IMG/VR virus record: IMGVR_UViG_3300025264_000075
Location: 1 to 29,756 of that record
DNA length: 29,756 nucleotides
Strand: one strand, 5' to 3'
Origin: a virus
The stretch's first letter is position 1. Every line of letters begins with the position of its first letter. The notes beneath the pieces are model-generated. The model did no database searches. It was not told the origin of the DNA and saw nothing but the letters and a program-made list of their open reading frames with translations. Position numbers and translations under genes: made by a program. Of this stretch, positions 1-6,975 are shown piece after piece.

Positions 1-261
1 GTCCAGGCCGCGCTTGAGCCGCCGATAGGCGATCTTCGCCTGGGGATAGACCGGCGAGACCCACCAATACGCCTGGCCGCGCAACCCGCCCATCGCACGC
101 TCCAGAATCCACGCGATGCAGGCGACCGTCTTGCCGCACTTCGTCGACCCCTCGATGATCCCGTAGCGGTCAGCCGAGAAGATCGCCGCCTGCTGCTTCG
201 GGTAAAGACTGGGCCGTCTGTACGTCACCGTCGGGGCCGTTGCCGTTGAGGTAGTTGCCAC
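1..261 (-). CDS. terL: Terminase large subunit, N-terminal fragment (left copy, cut by the window edge)
   Basis: This is the first 87 codons of the ATPase that drives DNA into the prohead. The frame starts at a GTG (259-261) behind a GAGG ribosome site and runs off the left edge. The N-terminal YPKQQ adenine-binding-type motif and a Walker A of form GSTKCGKT are readable. Against the complete copy at 27737-28942 only six conservative changes are seen (for example Tyr/Phe, Val/Ile, Arg/Gln), although the DNA differs at about 35 sites in this stretch, so the gene is under purifying selection. It overlaps the end of terS by 92 bases. Confidence 0.9.
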   Translation of the reverse strand, partial: MATTSTATAPTVTYRRPSLYPKQQAAIFSADRYGIIEGSTKCGKTVACIAWILERAMGGLRGQAYWWVSPVYPQAKIAYRRLKRGLD

Positions 262-691
262 TTGCTGCCTCGATACTGAATGTGACCTCGCCCTGGGTCA
301 GGTTGATCGCCCGCTGGTCGATGGTGATCAACGGTTCCTTGGGAATCACGCCGTTGATCTCGCTGATCCGGTGCATGATCTTCAGCACCATGTTCGACGC
401 GGCCTCGTCGCCGGCCAGAGCCTGGGGCCACCACCGGGCCAGGAGGGTCGTGTACCGCTCCATTTGCAGGCCGCGCATCTGGTCGGCCATGCCGGAGTAC
501 TTCTCCGCGAGGTCGTTGAGGACGCGCTTGATCGACCGATGCACCTGGGACTTGTCGACGCCCAGGGTTTCCCCGATCTGCTTCTCAGTCGCGCCCCCTT
601 TGTACAACTCCAGCATCTGATACCGGCGAAGCTCCCACTCGGCCCGCTTCTGAGGCGTCGGGTAGAGCCCCGGCTGCTTGCGTTTTGCCAT
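170..691 (-). CDS. terS: Terminase small subunit (left copy)
   Basis: This 173-residue protein would recognise phage DNA and recruit the large subunit. Its N-terminal half has a helix-turn-helix around residues 35-58 (ATEKQIGETLGVDKSQVHRS), followed by a helical middle suited to ring assembly. I chose the ATG at 691 because it overlaps the methylase stop as ATGA and matches the right copy; an upstream in-frame start at 751 lies inside the methylase. Compared with the right copy (28851-29372) the first ~150 residues carry about eight changes, while the last ~19 carry about ten. That tail lies in the 92-base overlap with terL, where terL stays conserved. Confidence 0.88.
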   Translation of the reverse strand: MAKRKQPGLYPTPQKRAEWELRRYQMLELYKGGATEKQIGETLGVDKSQVHRSIKRVLNDLAEKYSGMADQMRGLQMERYTTLLARWWPQALAGDEAASNMVLKIMHRISEINGVIPKEPLITIDQRAINLTQGEVTFSIEAASGNYLNGNGPDGDVQTAQSLPEAAGGDLLG

Positions 692-2010
692 CAGACCTTC
701 ACCGCCTTCTGTCCCGTGTAATCTTCCCACCGCTTGATCGCGACGTCGCAATACCTCGGTTCAATCTCCATCGCATAGCACCGACGACCCAGACGCTCGG
801 CTGCCATGATGGTTGTGCCGGAGCCGACGAAGGGGTCAACCGTTAATTCGTCCTGTGCTGATAGGTACTCCATGAATGACTGAGGTATCAATATGGGGAA
901 GTTCGCTGGATGCGCCTTATGTTTTCTCGCGTCCAAATTACTTTGTGTGCCCGCTTTGCTCCTGCCAGTATCTAACTCCCTCCCTGCGTTTGTTTGATGC
1001 ACCTCAAAAACATCGTTCTCCAATAGCCCAGTACGGGTAGTCTTCTGTGATGGGATGAACCCCTGACGGCTAAATATCAGCATCAGTTCGTGGGTATAGT
1101 TGGGTGTGAAGTGCCGAGCCAAGAGGCTGTTGTTCATATGGTATGAGGAAGGTACTGGGACGCCCACTTTCCTCCAAATTAGCTGCCGTTCAAATTCAAG
1201 AAACTCAGCCAACAGCACTCCCTGTTGAAATGGGAACGTAGACGGCGACACCCCAATATTCCATACCCAAGCCCCTCCAATATCCATCTGCTGCACCCAC
1301 GCAGCAATCACATTTCTAAGCCACCCTCCATATTCATCCCAAGATGTACGCTTGTCGTCGTGAACACCGTAAACCACATCCACGTTGTAAGGCGGAGAAG
1401 TAAGCAGGCATTGAAAATTCTCTCCCGCCATCAACAATCCAACAGCCTCGCCGTCAGTAGAATCCCCGCACATGAGGCGGTGCCGCCCCAGACTCCAGAC
1501 CTCGCCCCGCTGTACCGTCGGCTCGTAATCGTCTTCCTCGACATCGTCCAGCGCGTCGTCAACGTCGAAGCCCTCGTCCGGCGGGTCAGGCTCCAACAAC
1601 GTCAGCGGCTCGTACCCGTTCGCCAGGGTCTCGAGGAGGGCGTTCACCGTGTCATTATCAGACGACACCGTCGACAACAACTCCGTGAGCCGCTCCTCGT
1701 CCCGGCCCGCCATCGCCGCCAGCGGGTCGAGCGTCGCCAGCATCAGGTCTGACTCGGCCTCGTCGATGTCTAGCACCAGCACCGGGACGGTTGCGTCGGG
1801 CGTGGTCTCGGCCCGCAGATGACCGTCGACCAGCATCAGCCCCTCCGGCGTCTCGCGGGCGATCAGGGCGTCGGCATACCCGACCTCGGCCAGCACGCCT
1901 CTAAGGGCATCCTGCTGCGCTATAGGATGGATGCGCCAGTTCTTCGGGTTGGGCAATAGCTCCGATGCCGGGACTCGTCGCAGTTCCTTGATCCGATCAC
2001 GTATCTGCAT
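691..2010 (-). CDS. ParB-like domain fused to a beta-class DNA methyltransferase
   Basis: The product is 439 residues. Residues 1-100 look like a ParB/Srx-type nuclease-like domain (VDGH at 61-64). An acidic linker follows, then a methyltransferase domain with motif IV TSPPYN near 204-209 and motif I DPFVGSGTT near 392-400. The catalytic motif preceding the AdoMet motif is the beta-class order; TSPPY is common in N4-cytosine enzymes but does not settle the modified base. It could protect phage DNA or mark it for packaging, since it abuts terS with an ATGA overlap. The ATG at 2010 has a good GGAGG-type site. The part between motifs IV and I (roughly 880-1440) is visibly more AT-rich than its flanks, which suggests module exchange. 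No restriction partner is visible. Confidence 0.9.
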   Translation of the reverse strand: MQIRDRIKELRRVPASELLPNPKNWRIHPIAQQDALRGVLAEVGYADALIARETPEGLMLVDGHLRAETTPDATVPVLVLDIDEAESDLMLATLDPLAAMAGRDEERLTELLSTVSSDNDTVNALLETLANGYEPLTLLEPDPPDEGFDVDDALDDVEEDDYEPTVQRGEVWSLGRHRLMCGDSTDGEAVGLLMAGENFQCLLTSPPYNVDVVYGVHDDKRTSWDEYGGWLRNVIAAWVQQMDIGGAWVWNIGVSPSTFPFQQGVLLAEFLEFERQLIWRKVGVPVPSSYHMNNSLLARHFTPNYTHELMLIFSRQGFIPSQKTTRTGLLENDVFEVHQTNAGRELDTGRSKAGTQSNLDARKHKAHPANFPILIPQSFMEYLSAQDELTVDPFVGSGTTIMAAERLGRRCYAMEIEPRYCDVAIKRWEDYTGQKAVKV

Positions 2011-2182
2011 GAGTCCACTCCTCCTCCTCGGTCAGATCGTCATCGCCCCGACAAGCGCGGCAGAGTTTGTCAGGGCATTTGTAACCGTTGTCCTCGGTGC
2101 CGATCCAATCGCCGCATATGTCCTCCACGGGATCGAGTCCACCGACCCCGCATTCTTCACACTGCACAACCTCACGTATCAC
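1997..2182 (-). CDS. Small Cys-rich protein, probable zinc binder
   Basis: This 61-residue protein has a GTG start (2182) behind AGGAGG and overlaps the methylase start by 14 bases and the preceding HTH gene by 11. It carries CEEC at residues 8-11, a lone Cys near 23, and CPDKLCRAC near 36-44, then a very acidic tail. Paired Cys clusters suggest one zinc site. I do not recognise the family. It may be a small regulatory or adaptor protein; the function is unknown. Confidence 0.65.
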   Translation of the reverse strand: MIREVVQCEECGVGGLDPVEDICGDWIGTEDNGYKCPDKLCRACRGDDDLTEEEEWTHADT

Positions 2183-2363
2183 GGCTGCACCTCCTGAGTT
2201 CTTTCATGATAATCTGCCTCACTCGCTCAGGTGTTATTCCCCAGGTGTCGCCGATCCTCTTGAGGGTCAACCCCTCCCGGCGGGCCTGGAGGATGCACTC
2301 CCGGCGGGCATCGTACCATTCAGGGTCTTGCGTGTAATACGGCCCTCGCGGAGTTTTCTGCAT
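2172..2363 (-). CDS. Small sigma-region-4-like helix-turn-helix protein
   Basis: This 63-residue protein starts at an ATG with an AGGAGG site. Residues about 34-58 read TLKRIGDTWGITPERVRQII, which has the spacing and the ...PERVRQI recognition helix of sigma-70 region 4.2. It lacks the upstream region 4.1 pattern, so it is best called a sigma-4-like HTH protein. It may bind DNA as a regulator or interact with host RNA polymerase. It sits between the RusA gene and the Cys-rich gene, with a clearer sigma region 4 protein two genes upstream. A generic DNA-binding protein is equally possible. Confidence 0.7.
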   Translation of the reverse strand: MQKTPRGPYYTQDPEWYDARRECILQARREGLTLKRIGDTWGITPERVRQIIMKELRRCSRDT

Positions 2364-2374
2364 GACTGCGCCTC

Positions 2375-2758
2375 CTATTCGCTGACCGGCGTGACGGTGA
2401 CCGCGACCCGGCTTTCAGCGCGAGTGGCGACCCGTTCCGCGGTCATAGTGTATTCCAATATATGACTGGGGTCATCCTCGACCGGCATGGCCCCTGCATC
2501 CACTAGCCCGTCGATCACGGGGCCGCACAGGGTCGCGAGGCCGTCCCAATCGAACGGCTTACCGCACCAATACTGCTTCACCGATACCCTGCACCGATCC
2601 GGTGTCTGCCATCCATCCTCGGCCTCGATCAGCCCCAGGATATATGCGTCCTCCCTGGCCTGCTTGATCAAGGGCTGCGTCGTTCTCCAATGACCCTTCC
2701 GCAGACCGTTCTTTGACAGCCTGCGATCAGGCTGGAATTCAACCGTTAGCGTTTCCAT
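2375..2758 (-). CDS. rusA: RusA-family Holliday junction resolvase
   Basis: This 127-residue protein matches the RusA family in length and motif layout. The N-terminal substrate strand region ([19 protein letters not shown]) is followed by a conserved acidic region, [19 protein letters not shown], then a PVEDDPSHI segment. These correspond to the Asp residues that bind magnesium in RusA. It would cut branched recombination or replication intermediates before packaging. The ATG at 2758 has a GGAG site and overlaps the end of the sigma-4 gene by 20 bases. It may be the main DNA-branch processing enzyme of this phage, since no other recombinase is recognisable. Confidence 0.8.
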   Translation of the reverse strand: METLTVEFQPDRRLSKNGLRKGHWRTTQPLIKQAREDAYILGLIEAEDGWQTPDRCRVSVKQYWCGKPFDWDGLATLCGPVIDGLVDAGAMPVEDDPSHILEYTMTAERVATRAESRVAVTVTPVSE

Positions 2759-3038
2759 CGTTCTCCTTCCGTTTCTTCTCGGCTTTCAGTTTACGGATGG
2801 CCCTTGCCTCGATCTGTCGGATGCGTTCCCGTGTGACTCCTAACTGTGGCCCTACCACGTCCAGAGTCTGCGGCATACCAGTCTCCAGACCCCACCGGAG
2901 TGTTAATACTTTTTGTTGCCGTTCATCGAGGACGGCAGCAAAGTCGGCCTTGAGGCTCAGTATGTCGCCCATACCGCACTCGACCCCATGCAGAAGGCTT
3001 ACCCAACTCAGGTTGATCATCCTCCGAGTGATATCCAC
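2739..3038 (-). CDS. Stand-alone sigma-70 region 4 protein
   Basis: The protein is 99 residues from a GTG start with an AGAGG site. Residues ~37-85 follow the primary sigma factor region 4 closely: [17 protein letters not shown] corresponds to region 4.1, and [20 protein letters not shown] to the region 4.2 HTH that reads the -35 box. There is no region 2 or 3, so it cannot be a complete sigma factor. It may redirect host RNA polymerase, compete for the beta flap, or act as a DNA-binding activator. Its upstream region has a long GC hairpin and a cluster of GTTAAC palindromes, which suggests controlled expression. A basic Lys/Arg-rich C-terminus follows the HTH. Confidence 0.88.
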   Translation of the reverse strand: MDITRRMINLSWVSLLHGVECGMGDILSLKADFAAVLDERQQKVLTLRWGLETGMPQTLDVVGPQLGVTRERIRQIEARAIRKLKAEKKRKENDGNANG

Positions 3039-3075
3039 CGATCACCTCTCTTTTTTTTCTTTATATACTCTTACT

Positions 3076-3110
3076 CCCCCCTACGCCCCCCTTTAGGGGG
3101 GGCTAGGGGG
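3076..3110 (-). promoter_or_regulatory. Long C/G hairpin upstream of the sigma-4 gene
   Basis: A C-rich arm (3076-3091) and a G-rich arm (3096-3110) pair around a four-base TTTA loop, with one small mismatch near the CTA/TAG step. In the minus-strand transcript the hairpin is followed by an A-rich stretch, not a U tract, and then by the ribosome site of the sigma-4 gene. It is therefore not a canonical intrinsic terminator in either direction. It may block read-through by another route, or control translation or RNA stability. Confidence 0.7.
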
Positions 3111-3172
3111 AAGAGTTAACAGTTAACTCTTAAGAGTTCTTAAGAGTAACCGTTAACACGTTCGCTGTTAAC
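3111..3172. promoter_or_regulatory. Cluster of GTTAAC palindromes (putative operators)
   Basis: Four GTTAAC hexamers occur in about 60 bases (3115-3120, 3122-3127, 3152-3157, 3167-3172). The first two form a perfect 10-bp inverted repeat, AAGAGTTAAC around a single A. Two CTTAAGAG repeats lie at 3129-3136 and 3139-3146. The block lies between the 78-residue gene and the sigma-4 gene. The symmetry suggests binding of a dimeric regulator; the regulator is unknown. Confidence 0.6.
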
Positions 3173-3404
3173 GCAGGTCTCTGGCGTGGATGCGCCGGGA
3201 ATAGCCGTACCGGTTCCTGACCCATGCGCTCCGTCCGTCGCGGAACACACGTTTCACGGTATTGGGCTTGTGATAGCAGTCTCGGCTGTCGTACCAAATC
3301 GGCTCCGGTTCACGCCGCAGCCGTTGCAGCACTGGCATCGGTTCGGGGCTGCACTCACAATCGCCATTCATCTCTACCATGTCGCCGATATTCAGTTCTT
3401 TCAT
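3168..3404 (-). CDS. Small hypothetical protein, 78 residues
   Basis: The ATG at 3404 follows a GGAGGGACG ribosome site. The N-terminus has an acidic CEC pair (residues 16-18) and the C-terminal half is strongly basic and aromatic (RNRYGYSRRIHARDLR), which could contact nucleic acid. The first ~12 residues (ELNIGDMVEMN) resemble the start of a small beta-barrel domain, but I do not recognise a family. It is flanked on both sides by TTAA-containing palindromes, so it may be separately regulated. Function unknown. Confidence 0.65.
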   Translation of the reverse strand: MKELNIGDMVEMNGDCECSPEPMPVLQRLRREPEPIWYDSRDCYHKPNTVKRVFRDGRSAWVRNRYGYSRRIHARDLR

Positions 3405-3423
3405 CGTCCCTCCGTAGCTGTCG

Positions 3424-3460
3424 TGTTAAGGTTAACATCCAAAATGTTAAGGATTAACAT
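3424..3460. promoter_or_regulatory. Two tandem TGTTAA...TTAACA palindromes
   Basis: TGTTAA-GG-TTAACA lies at 3424-3437 and ATGTTAA-GGA-TTAACAT at 3444-3460. Their centres are about 21.5 bp apart, close to two helical turns, as expected for two dimers on one face of DNA. They lie just upstream of the gene starting at 3404. The half-site matches the GTTAAC cluster at 3111-3172, so both may be read by the same protein. Confidence 0.65.
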
Positions 3461-3843
3461 CACGATATGTACTCATCCGGCTCCAGGGTCTCGTTGTCTG
3501 GGCCGAACGTCGCCTGGACTCGTTGCCGCTTCAATCTGAAGATTCCCGCCAGATCGGGCCGTCGAGCCATCAACAATCGAGCGTAGAACGCCCGGTGATT
3601 GTTGGACAGTTTCGGCGGCGGCGTATCGCCGAGGGACTCAAACCACATCTCCCACCGCGCTCGTTCGTACAGCGCACCGATCCCGCAGACGGCATCCGGC
3701 CCGCGCCGCTCCCGCCACTCGCGGGCGAAACGCACCAACGTCCGGTATACCTCTGGATGATCGGAATGGAACTGCCAGAACTTCTTCTCCATCTCGCCCT
3801 CGTCAATGTCGAAATCGAACCTCGCCTGGGCTGAGTTCTGCAT
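3460..3843 (-). CDS. Hypothetical protein of replication module, 127 residues
   Basis: The ATG at 3843 overlaps the stop of the ATPase gene (ATGA), so the two are translationally coupled. The pattern is FWQFHSDHPEVYRTLVRFAREW, then an Ala/Arg-rich helix, then LSNNHRAFYARLLMARRPDLAGIFRLKRQ. I recall similar small proteins next to replication genes in many siphoviruses, without a known activity. It is probably helical and soluble. It may be a helicase-loader or accessory protein by position; this is inference only. Confidence 0.75.
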   Translation of the reverse strand: MQNSAQARFDFDIDEGEMEKKFWQFHSDHPEVYRTLVRFAREWRERRGPDAVCGIGALYERARWEMWFESLGDTPPPKLSNNHRAFYARLLMARRPDLAGIFRLKRQRVQATFGPDNETLEPDEYIS

Positions 3844-5129
3844 CAGTCCACCCCCAGCGGCTCGGTGGTCTCCCACGCGCCGTTCTTGCTGACGAATCGG
3901 TCGTCGCCCGACAGGGTCGCCGATAGGCTGCGGGTCGGGGCGTCGAGTAGCTCCGCGAGGTCGGCGGTGGACATCGCCCCATGCTCGCCGATCGCGATCC
4001 CGACCCGTTCGCCGAGTGGCAACGTCGCGACCAGTTTGGAGTTCTGCCGGATGTCGAGGTCGTCGATCGTGCAACCGTCGTCGCCCCACGTAAGCCGGAA
4101 GCCCAGAGGAGGCCGGAGAGAGCCTGTATTTGATTTGCGGTGGTGTAGCGCATAGTCGGAGTGATTCTGTCGCTGTCCGGCTGATACAGCAAGTTCAAAG
4201 ACGTTCCTGGGCAGGTTGATCCAGTACACGGAACCGAACGGGCTGGATTTGCCGCCCTTCCGCGCCTCATGTGTAACGTGGGCGAGGATGATCGTCTGCA
4301 CCGGATCGGACGGGTCTGACATGTCCCGCAACGAATCGAAGAATTTAAGCGTCGGTGCAGCCGACTCAGGCTCCCCGCCGCAGGCTGGGCCTGCCGAGTC
4401 GATCACGACCGTCTTGATTCCCATGCGGGCGATCTCGGCCTTGAGGAACTCGACCGAGTCCCAAATCGGGCCAGACATGAAGCGGTAGAAGACCATCCCC
4501 GTCCGGCCTGCGTCGGGATAGTCGGGATCAGGCCAGTCGCCCGGTTCGATGTCACGCGCTCGGAGCAGTCCCCGGTTCCTGTGCCATGTCATCCGGTCGC
4601 TCGTCTCCCAATCCAAGAACAACACGTTCCCCTGCCGCGCCTGCCGGCCACCGACCTCGGTGCCGGTATGCAATGCCGACGCAAACGCCAGAGCCATCTG
4701 CGACTTGCCGATCCCGCCTGCACCATACACCAACGTCGGGAGTCCCTCCCACACGATACCCGGCAAGACCTCGGCAATCGCCTCCGGTGGCTGCATAGCT
4801 CCCAGGGCCACGATCGGCACCCCGGCCCGGTATCTCTCCAGCACCAGGATCGATGCCTGCGTCAGACGTTGCCGCCAGTCGCCCCGCTCCGACACGTTGT
4901 CGAGATCGGCGATCACTGACCTCCAGGTCTTGGTGATCGAGGTCCGGACCGGCCCCAGGAGATGGGGCGACAGTTCCTGGTCGTCGCTGATCGTGACCTC
5001 TGCGTCCACCTGATAATCTCGATGCTCATATATCCTGTCGAGGCGTATCTCAACGCCCTCGTCCCATCGCACAATGTACGACGTCCCGAGTGCCTCCAGC
5101 ACCGGGACGGTTAGCCTCTCCATCGTCAT
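3843..5129 (-). CDS. RepA/RecA-type replication ATPase
   Basis: The protein is 428 residues. An N-terminal domain of about 110 residues precedes an AAA_25/RepA-like core: Walker A GAGGIGKS at ~136-143, a strand FLDWE near 171-175, and Walker B TVVIDS at ~240-245 followed by a Ser-rich loop and a LAHVTH segment near the usual sensor position. The C-terminal ~60 residues (STADLAELLDAPTRSLSATL) look like a winged helix. This matches hexameric RepA-type helicase-like ATPases, so it may unwind the origin or load the host helicase. The ATG at 5129 overlaps the upstream stop. No primase or polymerase is seen, so the phage probably relies on the host replisome. Confidence 0.82.
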   Translation of the reverse strand: MTMERLTVPVLEALGTSYIVRWDEGVEIRLDRIYEHRDYQVDAEVTISDDQELSPHLLGPVRTSITKTWRSVIADLDNVSERGDWRQRLTQASILVLERYRAGVPIVALGAMQPPEAIAEVLPGIVWEGLPTLVYGAGGIGKSQMALAFASALHTGTEVGGRQARQGNVLFLDWETSDRMTWHRNRGLLRARDIEPGDWPDPDYPDAGRTGMVFYRFMSGPIWDSVEFLKAEIARMGIKTVVIDSAGPACGGEPESAAPTLKFFDSLRDMSDPSDPVQTIILAHVTHEARKGGKSSPFGSVYWINLPRNVFELAVSAGQRQNHSDYALHHRKSNTGSLRPPLGFRLTWGDDGCTIDDLDIRQNSKLVATLPLGERVGIAIGEHGAMSTADLAELLDAPTRSLSATLSGDDRFVSKNGAWETTEPLGVD

Positions 5130-5398
5130 AACGGCGTCCCTCCCGTCCTGTTCTTAGATTGTCGTCGTTGCTCCGGTGCAGGCTGGGGCGGCGACCAGTT
5201 GGGCTGTCGCCTCTCCATCCTCTCCAGAATATCCCCTAAACGCAAAATAGCCCCAGCCAAGTCCTCGTCGTGAGAACTTGACCGGGGCATATTCTGCGAC
5301 CGCCGGAGAGCATCCTGCCGCAGACAGATACCAGACATGTTGATCTGGTAGTCGTGCGTGTCGCAGTATGCCTCCGAACAGTGCAGCGGGCTGATCAC
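5126..5398 (-). CDS. Small protein with N-terminal Cys/His cluster
   Basis: A GTG at 5398 forms a GTGA overlap with the previous stop, giving 90 residues; a TTG one codon earlier is also possible. The first 30 residues contain HCSEAYCDTH and a further Cys, arranged like a small zinc site. The middle is a short amphipathic helix with Ile/Leu spacing (LAGAILRLGDILERMERRQ), and the C-terminus is Pro/Gln/Arg-rich and probably disordered. Family not recognised. Tight coupling to the ATPase gene suggests a replication accessory role. Confidence 0.65.
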   Translation of the reverse strand: MISPLHCSEAYCDTHDYQINMSGICLRQDALRRSQNMPRSSSHDEDLAGAILRLGDILERMERRQPNWSPPQPAPEQRRQSKNRTGGTPL

Positions 5399-6258
5399 CA
5401 ACCGAGTCGTTCGTTCAACAACGATGCCAGCCCCTGCACCGTGTTTCCAGGTTCTTCAAGATACGCCGCCGAGGACGCATACCCGGCATCCTGTAGGACG
5501 CCCGCGATCTTCTCCTTCTGCCATCCCTGTTCGGCGACCCAGTCCGCGAGGGCGGGCCGGTTGATGATCGCCGGGACTCCATCGGTCTCGTTGCTATTCA
5601 GATCGTAGACCTCGGTCACGACCGCGCCCGCTTCCTGTGCCGCCTCCACCAGCGGAGACCCGCACCTCGCAGCCATCCGCGAGTTATACCACGCCGCCAG
5701 TTTCTCCGCGTCCTCGATCAATCCGTCGACCGTGTACGTCCCAGGCTCGACCATCGCGAGAATGTCCGAAACGGCCTTGCGATCATTGACGCCTTCGATC
5801 TCTCTGCGGAACTTCGCAATTTCCTTCGCTAGCCGTTCATCAGTAGTGGGAGCCGCCAGATACGTCGTCCCTGGGGCAGTTACGGCGTCCGAGGTTGACC
5901 GTACAGGCGTTTCTTGCGCCGTTCCGGTACTATCTACCACCCCTGCCCCGTTACTGGCCTCTATCGGTCGGGACGCGGTCATGTTCCAGGTGATCTGATA
6001 GTGTTTCTCGGTTCCGTCGACGGGGCCGTCTTCGATGTCGCCCCGCTGCACGTAATACTTCGCCCGTTGGTACGGTTCAAACGTCGCCATCACCGTCGCG
6101 CCTTGCTGGGGCGGTGGGCCTTGCCGCTTCGCCCATGCGAGGTATCGGTACGACCTGTCGCCGTCGAACGCTGGAATGTCAGCCTCTATGGAATACTTCC
6201 ATTTCGCGTCGTCCTCGACGCTCAGAATCGTCGCCTGTGTCTCGATCGGTTGCATCAT
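5395..6258 (-). CDS. Hypothetical protein, possible OB-fold DNA-binding protein
   Basis: I chose the tandem ATGATG at 6258-6253, which overlaps the previous stop, giving 287 residues; a longer reading frame upstream overlaps the preceding gene and is unlikely. The first ~100 residues alternate beta strands (TQATILSVEDDAKWKYSIEA ... ATVMATFEPYQR) and suggest a beta barrel of the OB type. A Thr/Ala-rich linker follows, then a helical domain. The C-terminal ~60 residues (LADWVAEQGWQKEKIAG...) look like a repeated short helical motif. A single-stranded DNA-binding or recombination-mediator role would suit the context but is unproven. Confidence 0.7.
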   Translation of the reverse strand: MMQPIETQATILSVEDDAKWKYSIEADIPAFDGDRSYRYLAWAKRQGPPPQQGATVMATFEPYQRAKYYVQRGDIEDGPVDGTEKHYQITWNMTASRPIEASNGAGVVDSTGTAQETPVRSTSDAVTAPGTTYLAAPTTDERLAKEIAKFRREIEGVNDRKAVSDILAMVEPGTYTVDGLIEDAEKLAAWYNSRMAARCGSPLVEAAQEAGAVVTEVYDLNSNETDGVPAIINRPALADWVAEQGWQKEKIAGVLQDAGYASSAAYLEEPGNTVQGLASLLNERLGW

Positions 6259-6683
6259 CTGTCGCCCTTCCTCTCTTTGAACTTGATCTGCGGGTCGCCG
6301 TAAATCTTCGCGTCCTCGATAATCGCCCGGTGCTGGCTCGACAGTTTCGCCAGGGTCTTGCCCTGGGTCATGTTCCACCGCTCGCGTTCGACCTTCACGA
6401 CCTCGCGCTCCGGCGTATAGCCCACCAGATCACCGGGGCAGGTGATCTCGCGCAGTTGTGCGAGTTTGCCGTAGTCGTAGGACACCGGCGTTCGCAGGGT
6501 AGCCTCGCCCGCGTCGGTCTTGACCACCGTCGCCCCGCGCTCCTTCATGCCCTCGATCGCGGCCTTCTCGAGATACCACACCGCCTGTTGCTGGGCCGCG
6601 AGGGTCGCACGGGCCGCGACCAACTCATCGACCAATTCCTCCAGGCTCAAGTCCACCGTATGCTGCACATCTGATAGCCTCAT
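6255..6683 (-). CDS. Hypothetical helical protein, 142 residues
   Basis: The ATG at 6683 sits behind GAAGGGG and overlaps the HTH gene stop by four bases. Residues 10-55 form a heptad-like helix (LSLEELVDELVAARATLAAQ, continuing), and the rest is mixed, ending in a basic KFKERKGDR tail. The build resembles early phage proteins with an N-terminal coiled coil, but I cannot assign a family. It lies between a regulator-like gene and the putative OB-fold gene in the operon started near 6980. Confidence 0.7.
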   Translation of the reverse strand: MRLSDVQHTVDLSLEELVDELVAARATLAAQQQAVWYLEKAAIEGMKERGATVVKTDAGEATLRTPVSYDYGKLAQLREITCPGDLVGYTPEREVVKVERERWNMTQGKTLAKLSSQHRAIIEDAKIYGDPQIKFKERKGDR

Positions 6684-6892
6684 CGTTTCCCCTTCTCGGC
6701 CTTCGGAGGCCGTCCATTCCTCAACTCTGTCCTCGCAAACGGGAATGGCAGATACCAGACCGCGCCGCGTGGCATATCGACTAGCCTCGCCCCGGCGAAC
6801 CCGCCCTTCGCGATCAACTGGTTGATCCGTTGACGGGTCACGCCGTAATGCAGCGCAGCCTCGCCTACCGTCCCCCACCGTCCTCTCGGCAT
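6680..6892 (-). CDS. MerR/excisionase-type HTH protein
   Basis: This 70-residue protein has an N-terminal HTH (TVGEAALHYGVTRQRINQLI, residues 8-27), then a short wing-like strand region ending VWYLPFPF, and a Lys/Arg-rich tail. This is the layout of HTH_17 or excisionase-type proteins. It starts at an ATG behind AGGTGAGAAT and is the first gene after the extended -10 promoter at about 6980, so it could control that operon. With no integrase visible, a transcriptional role is more likely than excision. Confidence 0.78.
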   Translation of the reverse strand: MPRGRWGTVGEAALHYGVTRQRINQLIAKGGFAGARLVDMPRGAVWYLPFPFARTELRNGRPPKAEKGKR

Positions 6893-6975
6893 ATTCTCAC
6901 CTCCCTTCGATTTCAGACTGGGCAGTTTAAGGTGATGCCCAGCACCGCTGACCCTGCCGCTGGTGGCAGATGGTT

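Larger units (their letters stand above)
1..1075. repeat. Left copy of a diverged terminal repeat (pairs with 28682-29756)
   Basis: This segment aligns base for base, without any indel, with 28682-29756 (offset 28681). By hand count there are about 80 substitutions. They are uneven: about 35 in 1-225, almost none in 226-380, about 40 in 381-805, and only a handful after 840. The segment covers the start of terL, all of terS and the end of the methylase. The pattern suits one circular or permuted genome whose two ends come from related strains; a tandem of two related phages is the alternative. Confidence 0.93.

Noticed and set aside
3076-3110. Intrinsic terminator for either strand
   Set aside because: The T-run on the plus strand lies before the hairpin and the minus strand has an A-rich tail, so neither direction has the required U tract.
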